From the NCBI GenBank assembly GCA_016713525.1, contig JADJOZ010000008.1:62001-126000 (forward strand): a stretch of 64,000 bases of DNA. Reading direction: 5' to 3'. Within the stretch, counting starts at the first letter, position 1; each line of letters starts with the position of its first letter. Shown piece by piece: positions 1-8,738 of the stretch. The translations under genes were made by a program, and so were the position numbers. This DNA is from Bacteroidota bacterium (GTDB lineage: Bacteria > Bacteroidota > Bacteroidia > AKYH767-A > OLB10). The notes beneath the pieces are model-generated. The model had not been told where the DNA came from and ran no database searches. It saw nothing but the letters and a program-made list of their open reading frames with translations.

Positions 1-201
1 TGCAGCATTGTTGGCTGTAAAAAATATTTCATTGTTATGCTCCCATACAATGGTAAATGGATGATAATAATATCCAAACTGCCCGGCTGTAGTAAACCCG
101 CCTACAGATCCTGGAATAATGTCTTTAAGTAAGGTTGGGGTTTGACTATACAATGCTGTAAAACAACATAATAGATAAATCAGCGGGATACATTTTTTCA
201 T
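1..201 (-). CDS. Secreted protein, N-terminal part, possibly ELWxxDGT-repeat type (partial)
   Basis: Reading leftward from an ATG at 199-201, the frame stays open for 67 codons to the window edge, so only the N-terminus is present. The first 20 or so residues form a signal peptide (MKKCIPLIYLLCCFTALYSQ, cleavage probably after the Ser-Gln). The following residues (LLKDIIPGSVGG, then NEIFFTANNAA) resemble the opening repeat of the exported ELWxxDGT family, in which each unit begins with a 'KDI-PG' phrase and continues with 'l-FFtAnd'. That assignment is a family resemblance only, since the diagnostic ELWxxDGT segment would lie outside the window. It is divergent from the SRPBCC gene at 659. 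Confidence 0.6.
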   Translation of the reverse strand, partial: MKKCIPLIYLLCCFTALYSQTPTLLKDIIPGSVGGFTTAGQFGYYYHPFTIVWEHNNEIFFTANNAA

Positions 202-658
202 TTTTTAACATTTTTAATTATTACAATACTGCATATAATTCCCAACATTAGGGTAGTGAATGATGCTCCAATATAGGATAATCCGGAACAAATATATATT
301 TATAAAAACAAGCGCTGGCATTAGGTGAATAAAATACCGCTTCCGGTGAATTTTTAAGGATTAATATTTTGGAAGAAACAAGAAAAACACAAAATGAAAG
401 CCTGTTTTAATTGACTTAAACCTGCCTAAAACCTCTTACTTAGATATTGTATCAGCCATTCATTTAAATAGTCAGCATTAGATGTATAATACTGTTTATC
501 AACATCCTACATTAATTTCAACAAAATTATCCTTTTTACTTCATTTACAAAAAGTCTGTTTTTTGGAAGTCTCAAACATTTAACTAATTTTAACCTTCAG
601 ATCGGTATGATTTTTTACCGGCTGCTATATTTCTCATTAATCTCTAAAAAAACTTACC
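202..658. other. Intergenic region between divergent genes
   Basis: This 457-bp AT-rich gap separates the leftward secreted-protein gene from the rightward SRPBCC gene, so it should hold both promoters. I found no convincing open reading frame, tandem repeat or strong hairpin in it, and no clean TAnnTTTG box close to the start at 659. Confidence 0.5.
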
Positions 659-1198
659 ATGAAAATCCTAAAGAACATCTTCCTTGCTCTTATTAGCATT
701 GTTGCCCTGTTATTATTGATTGCATTGTTTACTAACAAGGAGTATCATGTAGTCAGAAATGTTACTATCAACAATTCCTCAGTTGAAGTTTATGATTACA
801 TCAAGTACTTGAAAAATCAGGACAATTACAGTGTTTGGAATCGTAAAGATCCGAACATGAAAAGAGAATACCGTGGTACTGACGGAACTGTTGGTTTTGT
901 TGCTGCCTGGGATAGTCAAATGGAAGAAGTTGGAAAAGGTGAGCAGGAAATTATAAAATTGGAAGAAGGTAAACGAATCGATTTAGAATTGCGATTTATA
1001 AAACCTTTTGAAGCAACTGATAAAGCATACATGACTGTAACTCCTTCCGGTGAAGGAGCAACAGATGTTGCCTGGGGATTCGATGGTAAGATGCCTTATC
1101 CGATGAATCTGATGTTACTATTTATGGATTTCGATAGCATGCTTGGCCCTGATCTGGATGCAGGACTCAAAGACCTGAAAGCTATTCTGGAAAAATAA
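659..1198 (+). CDS. SRPBCC (START-like) family protein with N-terminal membrane anchor
   Basis: The 179-residue product opens with a single hydrophobic segment (about residues 5-25, KNIFLALISIVALLLLIALF) and then a domain of roughly 145 residues with the polyketide cyclase/SRPBCC pattern: an early 'VTINNSSVEVYDYI' strand-helix, the middle 'WNRKDP' and 'WDS' strands, and a final amphipathic helix (LDAGLKDLKAILEK). The family binds hydrophobic ligands in a helix-grip cavity; the ligand here cannot be inferred. The topology suggests an anchored domain outside the cytoplasmic membrane, or a membrane-tethered cytosolic one. It stands alone, followed by a terminator-like hairpin at 1225-1260, so it is probably monocistronic. 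Confidence 0.82.
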   Translation: MKILKNIFLALISIVALLLLIALFTNKEYHVVRNVTINNSSVEVYDYIKYLKNQDNYSVWNRKDPNMKREYRGTDGTVGFVAAWDSQMEEVGKGEQEIIKLEEGKRIDLELRFIKPFEATDKAYMTVTPSGEGATDVAWGFDGKMPYPMNLMLLFMDFDSMLGPDLDAGLKDLKAILEK

Positions 1199-1224
1199 AA
1201 TTATACTCTTATATTCCTGTTGCC

Positions 1225-1260
1225 AAAAAGGATTCATCTTAAATGTTGAATCCTTTTCTT
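1225..1260 (+). terminator. Rho-independent terminator after the SRPBCC gene
   Basis: A hairpin with arms GGATTCA and TGAATCC is preceded by AAAAA and followed by TTTTCTT. It begins 27 bases past the SRPBCC stop. It overlaps the first possible start (1243) of the next gene, which argues that the real Crp/Fnr start is the downstream ATG at 1285. Confidence 0.7.
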
Positions 1261-1284
1261 GTATATTTACACTTTATTCAATGT

Positions 1285-1968
1285 ATGCATTCGGAAATAA
1301 AATACTGGTTCTTAAGAGACCATAAACTCTTTCGGGTGATGAGCAATGATCAGCTGAAACAACTTTGTGTTATTACCGGTTTTAAAGAAGGTAAAAAAGG
1401 TGACATCATTTATTTCTCTGATTCAACCGAGCCAAGAATTTATTTTCTGAAAAAAGGTGCCATAAAAATTTCTGAAGTCGATGTAAATGGAAATGAAATC
1501 ACTAAAGAGATTATTCAAAAGGGAGATCTGTTTGGAGAACTTAGTCTGGACACTACAATCGCCAACAATGAGTTTGCCCAGGTACTCACCAACTCCGTGA
1601 CCATATGCAGTTTTATGTTGAAGGATTTTGAAGCTTTAATGGAGCAACATCCCGACCTTGCTCTTTCCTACACGAAGTTAGTCGGCCTGAAATTTAAAAA
1701 ACTCAAAAACAGTTACTCCAATCTTGTTTTTAAAGATGCCCGAAGCCGGTTGATTCAATTCCTCAAGGATTGGGCAGCACGTGATGGCAATGAAACTTTG
1801 GATGCTATTGTGATCGAAAATTATCTTACGCAGCAGGATATTGCCCATATTATTTGTACTACCCGACAAACTGCAACCCAGCTTTTAAACCAACTGGAAA
1901 CTGAAGGTCACCTGAAGTATGACCGTAAAGAATTAGTCCTGGACAAACAGTTTGTCCTTCAGAATTGA
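1285..1968 (+). CDS. Crp/Fnr family transcriptional regulator
   Basis: The protein is 227 residues when started at the ATG at 1285; an in-frame ATG at 1243 would add 14 residues but lies inside the upstream terminator. An N-terminal cyclic-nucleotide-binding beta-roll (about residues 15-125, with 'KGDIIYFSDS', 'FLKKGAIKIS', 'KGDLFGELSL') is followed by a dimerisation helix and a C-terminal winged helix-turn-helix (about 175-215, 'YLTQQDIAHIICTTRQTATQLLNQL'). The beta-roll has the GEL motif but lacks the Arg-Ser-Ala signature of classical cAMP sites, and there is no N-terminal Cys cluster as in FNR, so the effector is unknown. It immediately precedes the packed gene run beginning at 2112 and may control it. 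Confidence 0.9.
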   Translation: MHSEIKYWFLRDHKLFRVMSNDQLKQLCVITGFKEGKKGDIIYFSDSTEPRIYFLKKGAIKISEVDVNGNEITKEIIQKGDLFGELSLDTTIANNEFAQVLTNSVTICSFMLKDFEALMEQHPDLALSYTKLVGLKFKKLKNSYSNLVFKDARSRLIQFLKDWAARDGNETLDAIVIENYLTQQDIAHIICTTRQTATQLLNQLETEGHLKYDRKELVLDKQFVLQN

Positions 1969-2083
1969 TCGTTTTTAGAGCGTTTAGCCCGTTTTCTTAG
2001 CTATTTTTCTTCGAATAATCCTGTTAAATTAAAATAATAAGAGTTTTGTCGTTTACCCGACATAATTCGGCTTTTTGTGACGT

Positions 2084-2091
2084 TACTTTTG
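2084..2091 (+). promoter_or_regulatory. Bacteroidota-type -7 box (TACTTTTG)
   Basis: The octamer matches the Bacteroidota housekeeping -7 consensus TAnnTTTG and sits 20 bases before the ATG at 2112. It implies a promoter for the gene run that starts there and supports the ATG at 2112 over the in-frame ATG at 2046, which lies upstream of the box. Confidence 0.5.
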
Positions 2092-2111
2092 ACATATTAA
2101 ATCATACAACC

Positions 2112-3052
2112 ATGAAAAAACACCTATTTATCACAGGGCTATGTCTGCAAACACTGATAATTCCTGGATTTGGGCAGGGCTGCAGTGATGCCGGATTTTG
2201 CACCATTGGGGCTCTTAAAGACAATGGGGCTGCTTCCGAACAAACTTATAATGCATCATTAGCAATAGGTGTTGGCCTTGGCATGGGCTTAGAAGCCACT
2301 TCATCAATCACTTCTTATCTTGATTACAATCATGCCATCACTTCAAAATGGAATCTTGGTGCAAAAATTACCGGGGAATCTATGATGGTGACCTGGGTTC
2401 CAATGCAGGCCCCGGAGATTTTTTCTTATCAGGTTCGTATACTCCTAAATCAACCGGCAATCATAAATTTTCATTCCTTGCCTCACTCAAAGCGCCTCTT
2501 TCAACTTCTGATGCAAAAAATAATGATGATATTCCGTTACCAATGGAATACCAATCAAGCTTAGGGACCTTCGATTTTATTGTAGGGATTAGTTATCTCT
2601 ACAAAAATAAATTGGAAATCAGCACCGGATTTCAATTGCCATTATCAGGGGCTAACGAGAATGAATTCTTACGATTTCCATCCGACTCCATTGAAGGAGA
2701 TTTTAATTCAACCCAAGAATTCGAAAGAGCCGGAGATGTTTTACTTCGTGCAGGTTACCAGTTCCGGTTTCAGGAAAATAAACTTTTAGTAAAGCCCAAC
2801 TTACTTGCAATTTATCACCTTGCTGAAGATAGTTATTCAGATGCATTTAATCAACGCAGGAAAATCGAAAATTCAGATGGCCTCACATTGAATGCAGGCA
2901 TTATGCTTACCAGAATTTTTAAAAACAATCACCAACTGGAAGTAATTGCAGCTGCACCATTGGTAGTACGCGAAGAACGTCCCGATGGATTAACACGCAG
3001 TTTTGTATTTAATGTTCAATATAAAATTCCTCTATTCAAATCAAAAAAATGA
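2112..3052 (+). CDS. Outer-membrane beta-barrel-like protein (frameshifted)
   Basis: The gene reads MKKHLFITG... with a signal peptide, a mature N-terminus containing 'CSDAGFCTIGALK', and then alternating beta-strand sequence ending in 'SFVFNVQYKIPLF', which resembles small outer-membrane barrels of the putative transporter type. The frame breaks near 2380: the first part runs on to a stop at 2562-2564, while the true continuation (DGDLGSNAGPGDFFLSGSYT...) is in the next frame. Adding one G to the GGGG run restores one protein of about 313 residues. No substrate can be assigned. It is the first gene of the 2112-6782 run and overlaps the YHS gene by 4 bp. I regard the frameshift as more likely a sequence error than a real mutation. 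Confidence 0.7.
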
Positions 3053-3507
3053 AAACAACAGTATTCATAATCTCTTTCCTGCTCCTTTCAGGATTAACAA
3101 ATGCTCAAGATGCAGAAAAACGAAAAAGTGTCTTCAACACCGAAAATGGACTGGCCTTATCCGGTTATGATCCTGTGGCATACTTTAAATCGGGAAAAGC
3201 AATAAAAGGGAATCCGGCATTTGCGGTCCGTGCCGCAGGAATTACTTACCATTGCTCCTCAGCTGAAAACAAAGATTTGTTTTTGAAAAACTACAAAACA
3301 TACGAACCTGAATTTGGCGGATGGTGCGCATACGCAATGGGTAACACAGGTGAAAAAGTGGAAATTGATCCGGAAACTTTTAAAATCATCAACGGAAAAT
3401 TATACCTGTTCTACAATGCATACTTCAACAATACTTTAAAGCTCTGGAATAAAAACGAAGCTAATTTACTAAAACAAGCAAACACAAACTGGACAAAATA
3501 CTATTAA
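3049..3507 (+). CDS. Secreted YHS-domain protein
   Basis: The 152-residue product has a signal peptide (MKTTVFIISFLLLSGLTNAQ) followed by a YHS-like domain: 'LALSGYDPVAYFKSGKAIKG', then 'ITYHCSSAENKDLFLKNYKTYEPEFGGWCAYAMG'. The YHS family is thought to bind metal and is common in metal-handling proteins; here the domain holds a conserved Cys pair and the 'GYDPVAYF' phrase typical of exported, stand-alone members. It overlaps the upstream gene by four bases (ATGA) and is one base from the DoxX gene, so it is translated within the same transcript. A role in periplasmic redox or metal handling is an inference from family and neighbours. Confidence 0.88.
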   Translation: MKTTVFIISFLLLSGLTNAQDAEKRKSVFNTENGLALSGYDPVAYFKSGKAIKGNPAFAVRAAGITYHCSSAENKDLFLKNYKTYEPEFGGWCAYAMGNTGEKVEIDPETFKIINGKLYLFYNAYFNNTLKLWNKNEANLLKQANTNWTKYY

Positions 3508-3508
3508 T

Positions 3509-3898
3509 ATGAAATCACCTGTTTTACTTTGGATATTGCGGATTATTCCGGCACTAATTATGTTACAAACACTATTCTTCAAATTTTCGGCAAGTGCTGA
3601 ATCGGTTTACATTTTCACGACGCTTGGAATCGAGCCCTGGGGTCGGATTCTTTCTGGTTTGATGGAATTGATTGCGGGAATTCTATTGCTGATTCTAGGG
3701 AAAACTCTCTACGGAGCAATTCTGGGAGCCGGAGTCATGGCAGGAGCCATCATGTCGCACTTAACAATACTGGGAATTGAAGTTATGGGTGACGGAGGCC
3801 AACTTTTTATTTATGCATTGATTACCTTTGTATGCTGTTCACTATTGGTATATATAAACCGGGCACCATTATTCTCATTACTTAAAAAGCAATCATAA
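3509..3898 (+). CDS. DoxX-like integral membrane protein
   Basis: The 129-residue protein has four hydrophobic segments (about 8-25, 45-63, 68-90 and 98-118), matching the four-helix DoxX/MauE-like fold. The first helix carries 'RIIPALIMLQTLFFKFS' and the second the 'ELIAGILLLI' phrase usual in this family. DoxX-type proteins often accompany redox or metal proteins and may act as small quinol-linked or scaffold components; no specific partner is proven. It follows the YHS gene by one base and precedes the DinB gene by two, so co-translation is likely. Confidence 0.85.
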   Translation: MKSPVLLWILRIIPALIMLQTLFFKFSASAESVYIFTTLGIEPWGRILSGLMELIAGILLLILGKTLYGAILGAGVMAGAIMSHLTILGIEVMGDGGQLFIYALITFVCCSLLVYINRAPLFSLLKKQS

Positions 3899-3900
3899 TT

Positions 3901-4391
3901 ATGAACTTAGTTGCTAATACCCGTTCCACCTTAAGCGATTTAGCCGACTTAATTCAGAAACTCACTTCCGGAGAATTTACCAGTGGATGTGAAGAATTAG
4001 GTAATGCCACTATTGGCCAGCATACCAGACATATTATTGAACTGTTTCAATGTCTGACTGATCAATACGCATCGGGAACAATAAATTATGATTTAAGAGA
4101 ACGTAATAAACTCATTGAAACCGATCCCGATATGGCCATATTATGCATCAACCGGATCTGCAATGAAATTGAACTTCCTGAAAAACACTTACCATGCAAT
4201 TTGATCATGGAAATGGTATATCAGCAATTGAAACTAACTTTACTCGAGAGCTGTTATATAATCTCGAGCATTGCATTCATCATCAGGCGCTCATTCGGGT
4301 CGCTGTTTACAAACTAACAGAATTAGAACTACCCTCCACTTTTGGAGTTGCCCCTTCAACCCTAATTTACCGTAATCAATGTGCACAGTAA
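3901..4391 (+). CDS. DinB-family protein (frameshifted)
   Basis: A four-helix DinB/YfiT-type protein of about 163 residues when one base is restored. The metal-site histidines are visible in 'GQHTRHIIEL' near residue 40 and in 'LEHCIHHQALIR' near residue 118, and the C-terminus 'FGVAPSTLIYR' is typical of Bacteroidota members. The frame breaks at the A5 run at 4181-4185: as given, the first frame stops at 4317 with an unrelated tail, while the conserved C-terminal part continues in another frame from about 4186. Adding one A repairs it. DinB-fold proteins include bacillithiol-dependent and damage-inducible enzymes; the substrate is unknown. It overlaps the next gene by 13 bp. Confidence 0.75.
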
Positions 4392-5089
4392 CTTTAGTAA
4401 GAAATGAAGGAAAAATAATAATTACTTCCAACCGTGATGAACGAACAACACGGCCTGCTTCTCATAAACCGGAGTTGCAATTAGTAGGAAATAAAAAATT
4501 ACTTTTCCCAAAAGATCCACTAGCCGGAGGCAGCTGGTTTGTGGTTGATGATGACTCTAATGTTGGTGTATTGCTCAATGGCGCCGATAAGCCTCATTCT
4601 ATAAAGCCGTCGTACAGAATGAGTCGTGGTGTTATTCTACTAAATCTTCTAGCTGCATCTTCCCCAATAAATGAATGGCAAAAAATTGATCTGACCGAAA
4701 TAGAACCATTTACTGTTCTACTTACACAAGGCCGGCAGTCATATCAGCTACAATGGAATGAGACCGCAAAAAACATGGTATCACTTGAGGATACCGGAAA
4801 TTTCATCTGGTCATCGGCGACATTGTATACAGAAGAAATCCGGCTTGCAAGAGCAAAATGGTTCAGTACTTTCTTAAGTGAATTCCCGGAAGCTACACCT
4901 CAACAACTGCGTGAATTTCATAAATACACAAAAGGAAATGATCCTAAAAACGGACTTGTTATTAATCGCGACAATATAGTACAGACACAAAGCATAACAC
5001 AGGCTGTTATAGAGAACAACAAAGTGGAATTACACCACGATGATTTACTTACCTCCAATGCCTATACGAACTCATTACTGATTGTATGA
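4379..5089 (+). CDS. NRDE (TANGO2-like) family protein
   Basis: The 236-residue protein starts with the invariant Cys of this family (MCTVTLV) followed by the signature 'TSNRDE' at residues 21-26, then 'PKDPLAGGSWFVV' and 'VGVLLNG'. Loss of the initiator Met would expose Cys2, as expected for an N-terminal-nucleophile-like fold. Eukaryotic TANGO2 homologues have been linked to haem and lipid handling; bacterial members lack a settled function. No signal peptide is present, so it is cytosolic. It overlaps the DinB gene upstream by 13 bp and the ATP-grasp gene downstream by 4 bp, so it belongs to the same operon. Confidence 0.9.
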   Translation: MCTVTLVRNEGKIIITSNRDERTTRPASHKPELQLVGNKKLLFPKDPLAGGSWFVVDDDSNVGVLLNGADKPHSIKPSYRMSRGVILLNLLAASSPINEWQKIDLTEIEPFTVLLTQGRQSYQLQWNETAKNMVSLEDTGNFIWSSATLYTEEIRLARAKWFSTFLSEFPEATPQQLREFHKYTKGNDPKNGLVINRDNIVQTQSITQAVIENNKVELHHDDLLTSNAYTNSLLIV

Positions 5090-6135
5090 GTGTATCCACA
5101 CTAAAACTCAAGCTTCATCAATTATTTCATTGGGAATACTGGCCCTTTGGAATTGTATATATTCCCATCTATTTGGTCTGGATGTATTATGCATTACGAT
5201 CCCGATCATTCTTTTTCGGGACCGCTTCAAATCCTTCAATTACCAATGGGGGATTTCTTATGGAATCAAAAAAACAGATCTATGATTTGATTCCAAAACA
5301 GTATTATCCGAAAACATATTATTGGAATAAACAATTACCAAACGAAGAAAATTGCCGGCTTGCTGCAGCTCAAATATCATTTCCAATGATTGTAAAGCCC
5401 GATATCGGTATGAGGGGGATGGCCATTAAAAAACTGAAAGACATCGATTCACTTCGAAATTATGCTTCACTGATGTCGGTCGATTTTATGGTTCAGGAAT
5501 ACATCAGCTACCCTTATGAATGCGGAATATTTTATGTGCGTATTCCGGGATCTGAAAAAGGAAAAATAACAGGCATCGTAAGTAAAGAATTTTTGTCAGT
5601 TACAGGCGATGGGAGTTCAACTATCCGGGAGTTGATAATAGCAAATCCACGTTTTCATTTTCAATTGAATGCCATAGAAAAAATAATTGGCAACGACATA
5701 GAATCCATCCCCGCCAAGGGAGAAAATAAATTGTTAGTGCCATTTGGGAATCATTGTCGTGGAGCAAAATTTATTGACGATTCATCAGCTATTACCGAAC
5801 AGCTTTCGAAAACAATTGACACCTTATGCAGGCAAATTCCCGGATTTTACTTTGGCAGGATGGATATAAAATACCAACATCCCGATGAATTGAATGAAGG
5901 AAAGCACTTTAGTATTATTGAATTGAATGGTGCCGGAAGTGAGCCAACACACATTTATGATCCAAAACATTCCATTTGGTATGCATGGAAGGAAATCACC
6001 CTTCACCTGAATTATTTGTATCAGATCAGTAAAAAGAACCGTCAGGCAGGTTTTCGTGCGCTTACAACAATGGAAGGTATTCGTATGCTGCAGGCCAACA
6101 AACGTCATGTACAACTTTTAAAATCGGTGTCATGA
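5086..6135 (+). CDS. ATP-grasp fold ligase-like protein
   Basis: The 349-residue product has an N-terminal hydrophobic stretch (about residues 17-40) and then an ATP-grasp core: 'FPMIVKPDIGMRGMAIKKL' (nucleotide-binding Lys and glycine loop), 'DFMVQEYI' (hinge) and a metal-binding end 'IIELNGAGSEPTHIYD', in which Glu and Asn would hold magnesium. The family joins a carboxylate to an amine or thiol through an acyl-phosphate; D-alanine ligase is the usual automatic label, but the membrane-associated N-terminus and lack of D-Ala ligase landmarks make that unlikely. The overlap of four bases with both neighbours ties it to the NRDE and LysE-like genes. Confidence 0.8.
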   Translation: MSVSTLKLKLHQLFHWEYWPFGIVYIPIYLVWMYYALRSRSFFFGTASNPSITNGGFLMESKKQIYDLIPKQYYPKTYYWNKQLPNEENCRLAAAQISFPMIVKPDIGMRGMAIKKLKDIDSLRNYASLMSVDFMVQEYISYPYECGIFYVRIPGSEKGKITGIVSKEFLSVTGDGSSTIRELIIANPRFHFQLNAIEKIIGNDIESIPAKGENKLLVPFGNHCRGAKFIDDSSAITEQLSKTIDTLCRQIPGFYFGRMDIKYQHPDELNEGKHFSIIELNGAGSEPTHIYDPKHSIWYAWKEITLHLNYLYQISKKNRQAGFRALTTMEGIRMLQANKRHVQLLKSVS

Positions 6136-6782
6136 TGAATAGTCGAATCAAACTGACATTGACAGCATTCACGATTAGTTTCTTAGGTAGTTTACCGGTT
6201 GGAGTACTAAATATATTTGCTACCCAAATTTATATGAGTGGTACATTAACCGGGACTTTATTATTTATTGCCGGAGTATTGATTATTGAAGCTCTGGTCA
6301 TTACATTTACTTTAAAATGCGCTCAATGGATTCAGCAACATAATGGCTGGTTAAAAATTGCCAAAATAACCTCATTGCTCTTCCTGATTTTCCTTGCGGG
6401 ATGGTATTGGTTTACCCCACAACCTGAGGCAGGAATTTCGGAAACTGAAATGATGAGTTACGGAATCATATCATTGTTGACAACCGGATTGCTGTCAGGA
6501 TTATTGAATATTGTTCAAATCCCTTTCTGGACCGGCTGGAATCTGGTTTTGATAAATTCAGGAACAATAAGCAAAACAGCTCAAAATAGCGAGCAAATTA
6601 CTTTTATTTTAAGTGCCATAACAGGTACATTTTTTGCTATGTTAAGTTTTATCTTTGCTACTTCAATGCTCACAGAATGGTTCACCATATCAACAACTAT
6701 CCTGTACCAAAGAATACTTCCAGTTACATTGCTGCTTGTTGCTATTTGGCAAATAAGATTATTCTTCACTTCTACAAAATAA
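6132..6782 (+). CDS. LysE-like multi-pass membrane transporter
   Basis: The 216-residue protein contains six hydrophobic segments with a first helix 'AFTISFLGSLPVGVLNIFATQ' that parallels the LysE/RhtB opening (small residues, Pro, then Asn). The family exports amino acids and related small molecules. The usual Pro-Gly-Pro is reduced to Pro-Val-Gly here, so the assignment is to the superfamily only. It overlaps the ATP-grasp gene by four bases, suggesting the ligase makes a compound that this protein moves, which is inference. It is the last gene of the overlapping run; the next gene follows after 7 bp. Confidence 0.7.
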   Translation: MMNSRIKLTLTAFTISFLGSLPVGVLNIFATQIYMSGTLTGTLLFIAGVLIIEALVITFTLKCAQWIQQHNGWLKIAKITSLLFLIFLAGWYWFTPQPEAGISETEMMSYGIISLLTTGLLSGLLNIVQIPFWTGWNLVLINSGTISKTAQNSEQITFILSAITGTFFAMLSFIFATSMLTEWFTISTTILYQRILPVTLLLVAIWQIRLFFTSTK

Positions 6783-6789
6783 AATTTCA

Positions 6790-8151
6790 TTGACAGATCG
6801 CCATTTTAAAAAACTTCTCTTCACTACACTTACCAGCATTCTTTTTGTAGGCACAGAGACTGCTTTTTCACAGGTTGACCCATCAACAAATATTATTGCT
6901 GTTGATGTTAGTACCATGCCGGAAAACAGTGCTTTTAATTATGACTCTACATCTGCAATTGGCAAAGAACTGGGGATGACACAAACCGGTTTATATTTTA
7001 ACTGGACAACCTTGGAACCCGCTCCGTTGCAATATGATTTTACATTCTTACAAATTGCAAACATCTATTATCCTGCAACCGGAATTGCCATCGACCTCAC
7101 CATTACTCCTATTCACACCAACGTGCTGGAAGTACCTACTGATCTCATAGCCTTACCACTTGACCATTCATCTGTTATTTCAAGATTTAACACATTGTTA
7201 GACAGCATCCAAATTAATTTAACTCAATTACAACTAAGCTCTCTTGTAATTGGTTCAGAAATGGATGTATACCTCGGAAATGACACAGTGAAATGGCAGC
7301 AGTTTTCAAACTTTTTCGTTGCTGTTGCTACTCATGCTAAAATGTTGTGGCCTACAATGCCGGTGGCATGTGAAGCTACCTTTTCGGGATTAACTTCCGG
7401 CACAGCTTCAGTTTACATGCAGCAAATAAATCAATCATGTGATTATATCGGTGTATCGTATTATGGTATTGATGGGAATTTTCAGATAAAGCCATTTAAC
7501 GTATTGCAGTATGATTTCAACTTAATTACAAGTGCATATCAGTTCAAACCAATTTGTTTTTATCAATACGGCTTCCCATCATCAGCAGCATGCGGAAGCA
7601 CTTCTGGTTTACAAGAGCAATTTATATATCAGACATTTGATTTATGGGATACACATGCATCTCAGATCCGGATGATTGATTTCACATGGATGCATGATCT
7701 TGATACTGCTGCCGTAAATTATTTCCTGAACTACTACGGGATAAATGATCCCGGATTCGCCGGATTTCTGGGATCCATTGGAATGCGTGAATGGAATGGG
7801 AATGGCATCGATAAACCTGCGTTGACTGCATTGCGTTGTGAGGCAAAATCTCGAGGGTTCAATCAATTGCCTTTGTTGTGTACGAGTTCTATTACTGATG
7901 TTTCAGTTTCCGGAAATGAAATTTTGTTAACTCCGGTTCCATGTATCAACAATTTGAATGTGACTGTTCCCAATACATTCCTAAAAGGAGGATTAGAAAT
8001 TCTGAACATTCACGGTCAGCCGGTTTACCATCAATCTGAAATAAATCAGGAAAATTTCATGATCAATACCAACGAACTGCCAGCAGGAAAATACATCATA
8101 AGAATTTCTTACCAGCAAAAAAATGTTGAAAAATCCTTCATCCGGCTATAG
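6790..8151 (+). CDS. TIM-barrel glycosidase-like protein with T9SS sorting domain
   Basis: The 453-residue product starts at TTG (6790), has a signal peptide ending 'TETAFSQ', a (beta/alpha)8 domain to about residue 355, and a T9SS type A sorting domain at the end (from 'SVSGNEILLTPVPC', finishing 'ELPAGKYIIRISYQQKNVEKSFIRL'). The barrel shows 'YFNWTTLEPAPLQYDF', 'IGSEMDVYL' (candidate acid/base Glu) and 'FYQYGFPSS'. In related barrels the last motif carries the nucleophile as Glu-x-Gly-[Tyr/Phe]-Pro; here the position is Gln. It may therefore bind rather than cut sugar. It lies 7 bp after the LysE-like gene and could be co-transcribed with it. Confidence 0.75.
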   Translation: MTDRHFKKLLFTTLTSILFVGTETAFSQVDPSTNIIAVDVSTMPENSAFNYDSTSAIGKELGMTQTGLYFNWTTLEPAPLQYDFTFLQIANIYYPATGIAIDLTITPIHTNVLEVPTDLIALPLDHSSVISRFNTLLDSIQINLTQLQLSSLVIGSEMDVYLGNDTVKWQQFSNFFVAVATHAKMLWPTMPVACEATFSGLTSGTASVYMQQINQSCDYIGVSYYGIDGNFQIKPFNVLQYDFNLITSAYQFKPICFYQYGFPSSAACGSTSGLQEQFIYQTFDLWDTHASQIRMIDFTWMHDLDTAAVNYFLNYYGINDPGFAGFLGSIGMREWNGNGIDKPALTALRCEAKSRGFNQLPLLCTSSITDVSVSGNEILLTPVPCINNLNVTVPNTFLKGGLEILNIHGQPVYHQSEINQENFMINTNELPAGKYIIRISYQQKNVEKSFIRL

Positions 8152-8190
8152 CCGTAAACTTTACCTGTTCATAATTGTTATATAAAACCT

Positions 8191-8730
8191 ATGAAATTCA
8201 TGCTACTTGCACCTACCCTTCTGATATTTTTGAGCTGTCAGCAACCTATGACTACAAATTCTGAAATTATTTCACCTGATACAACCATGAATACATCTAA
8301 AACGGGAAACCCGTATTATTCACGCACCGACACTACCAAATTAGAACTTTCTGATACTGAGTGGCAGAAAGTTTTGCCTGAGGATGTTTATTATATTGCC
8401 AGGAATAAAGGTACTGAACGTGCCTTTACCGGGAAATATTGGGATTATGAAGGTTTAGGGAATTACTATTGTGCGGCATGTGGGAATGCTTTATTTAAAT
8501 CAGACAGCAAATTTGCGAGCTCTTGCGGATGGCCCAGTTTTTATGAGGCCTTGCGACCTGCAAGTGTGCGCTATGAAAGCGACAATTCTCATGGCATGCG
8601 ACGTATTGAAGTGCTGTGCGGACGCTGTGACGGTCACCTGGGACATATTTTTGATGATGGCCCACCTCCTACTGGTAAAAGGTTTTGTATGAATTCCATT
8701 ATGCTGGATTTCGAACCTGATTCCAAATAA
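8191..8730 (+). CDS. msrB: Peptide-methionine (R)-S-oxide reductase MsrB, lipoprotein form
   Basis: The 179-residue protein begins with a lipoprotein signal (MKFMLLAPTLLIFLSC, lipobox Cys at 16), so it should sit in the cell envelope. The MsrB domain from about residue 50 contains both zinc-binding pairs (CAAC and CGRC), 'GWPSF', 'GHLGHIFDDGP' and the catalytic Cys in 'RFCMNS'. It reduces methionine-R-sulfoxide in proteins, protecting envelope proteins from oxidation. It follows the T9SS glycosidase-like gene by 39 bp and converges with the LamG gene, only eight bases apart at their ends. Confidence 0.95.
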   Translation: MKFMLLAPTLLIFLSCQQPMTTNSEIISPDTTMNTSKTGNPYYSRTDTTKLELSDTEWQKVLPEDVYYIARNKGTERAFTGKYWDYEGLGNYYCAACGNALFKSDSKFASSCGWPSFYEALRPASVRYESDNSHGMRRIEVLCGRCDGHLGHIFDDGPPPTGKRFCMNSIMLDFEPDSK

Positions 8731-8738
8731 TATTTCTG

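Noticed and set aside
5824..6114. Antisense frame inside the ATP-grasp gene
   Set aside because: The sense strand has a complete ATP-grasp protein in a gene-packed operon, and the antisense frame shows no domain.
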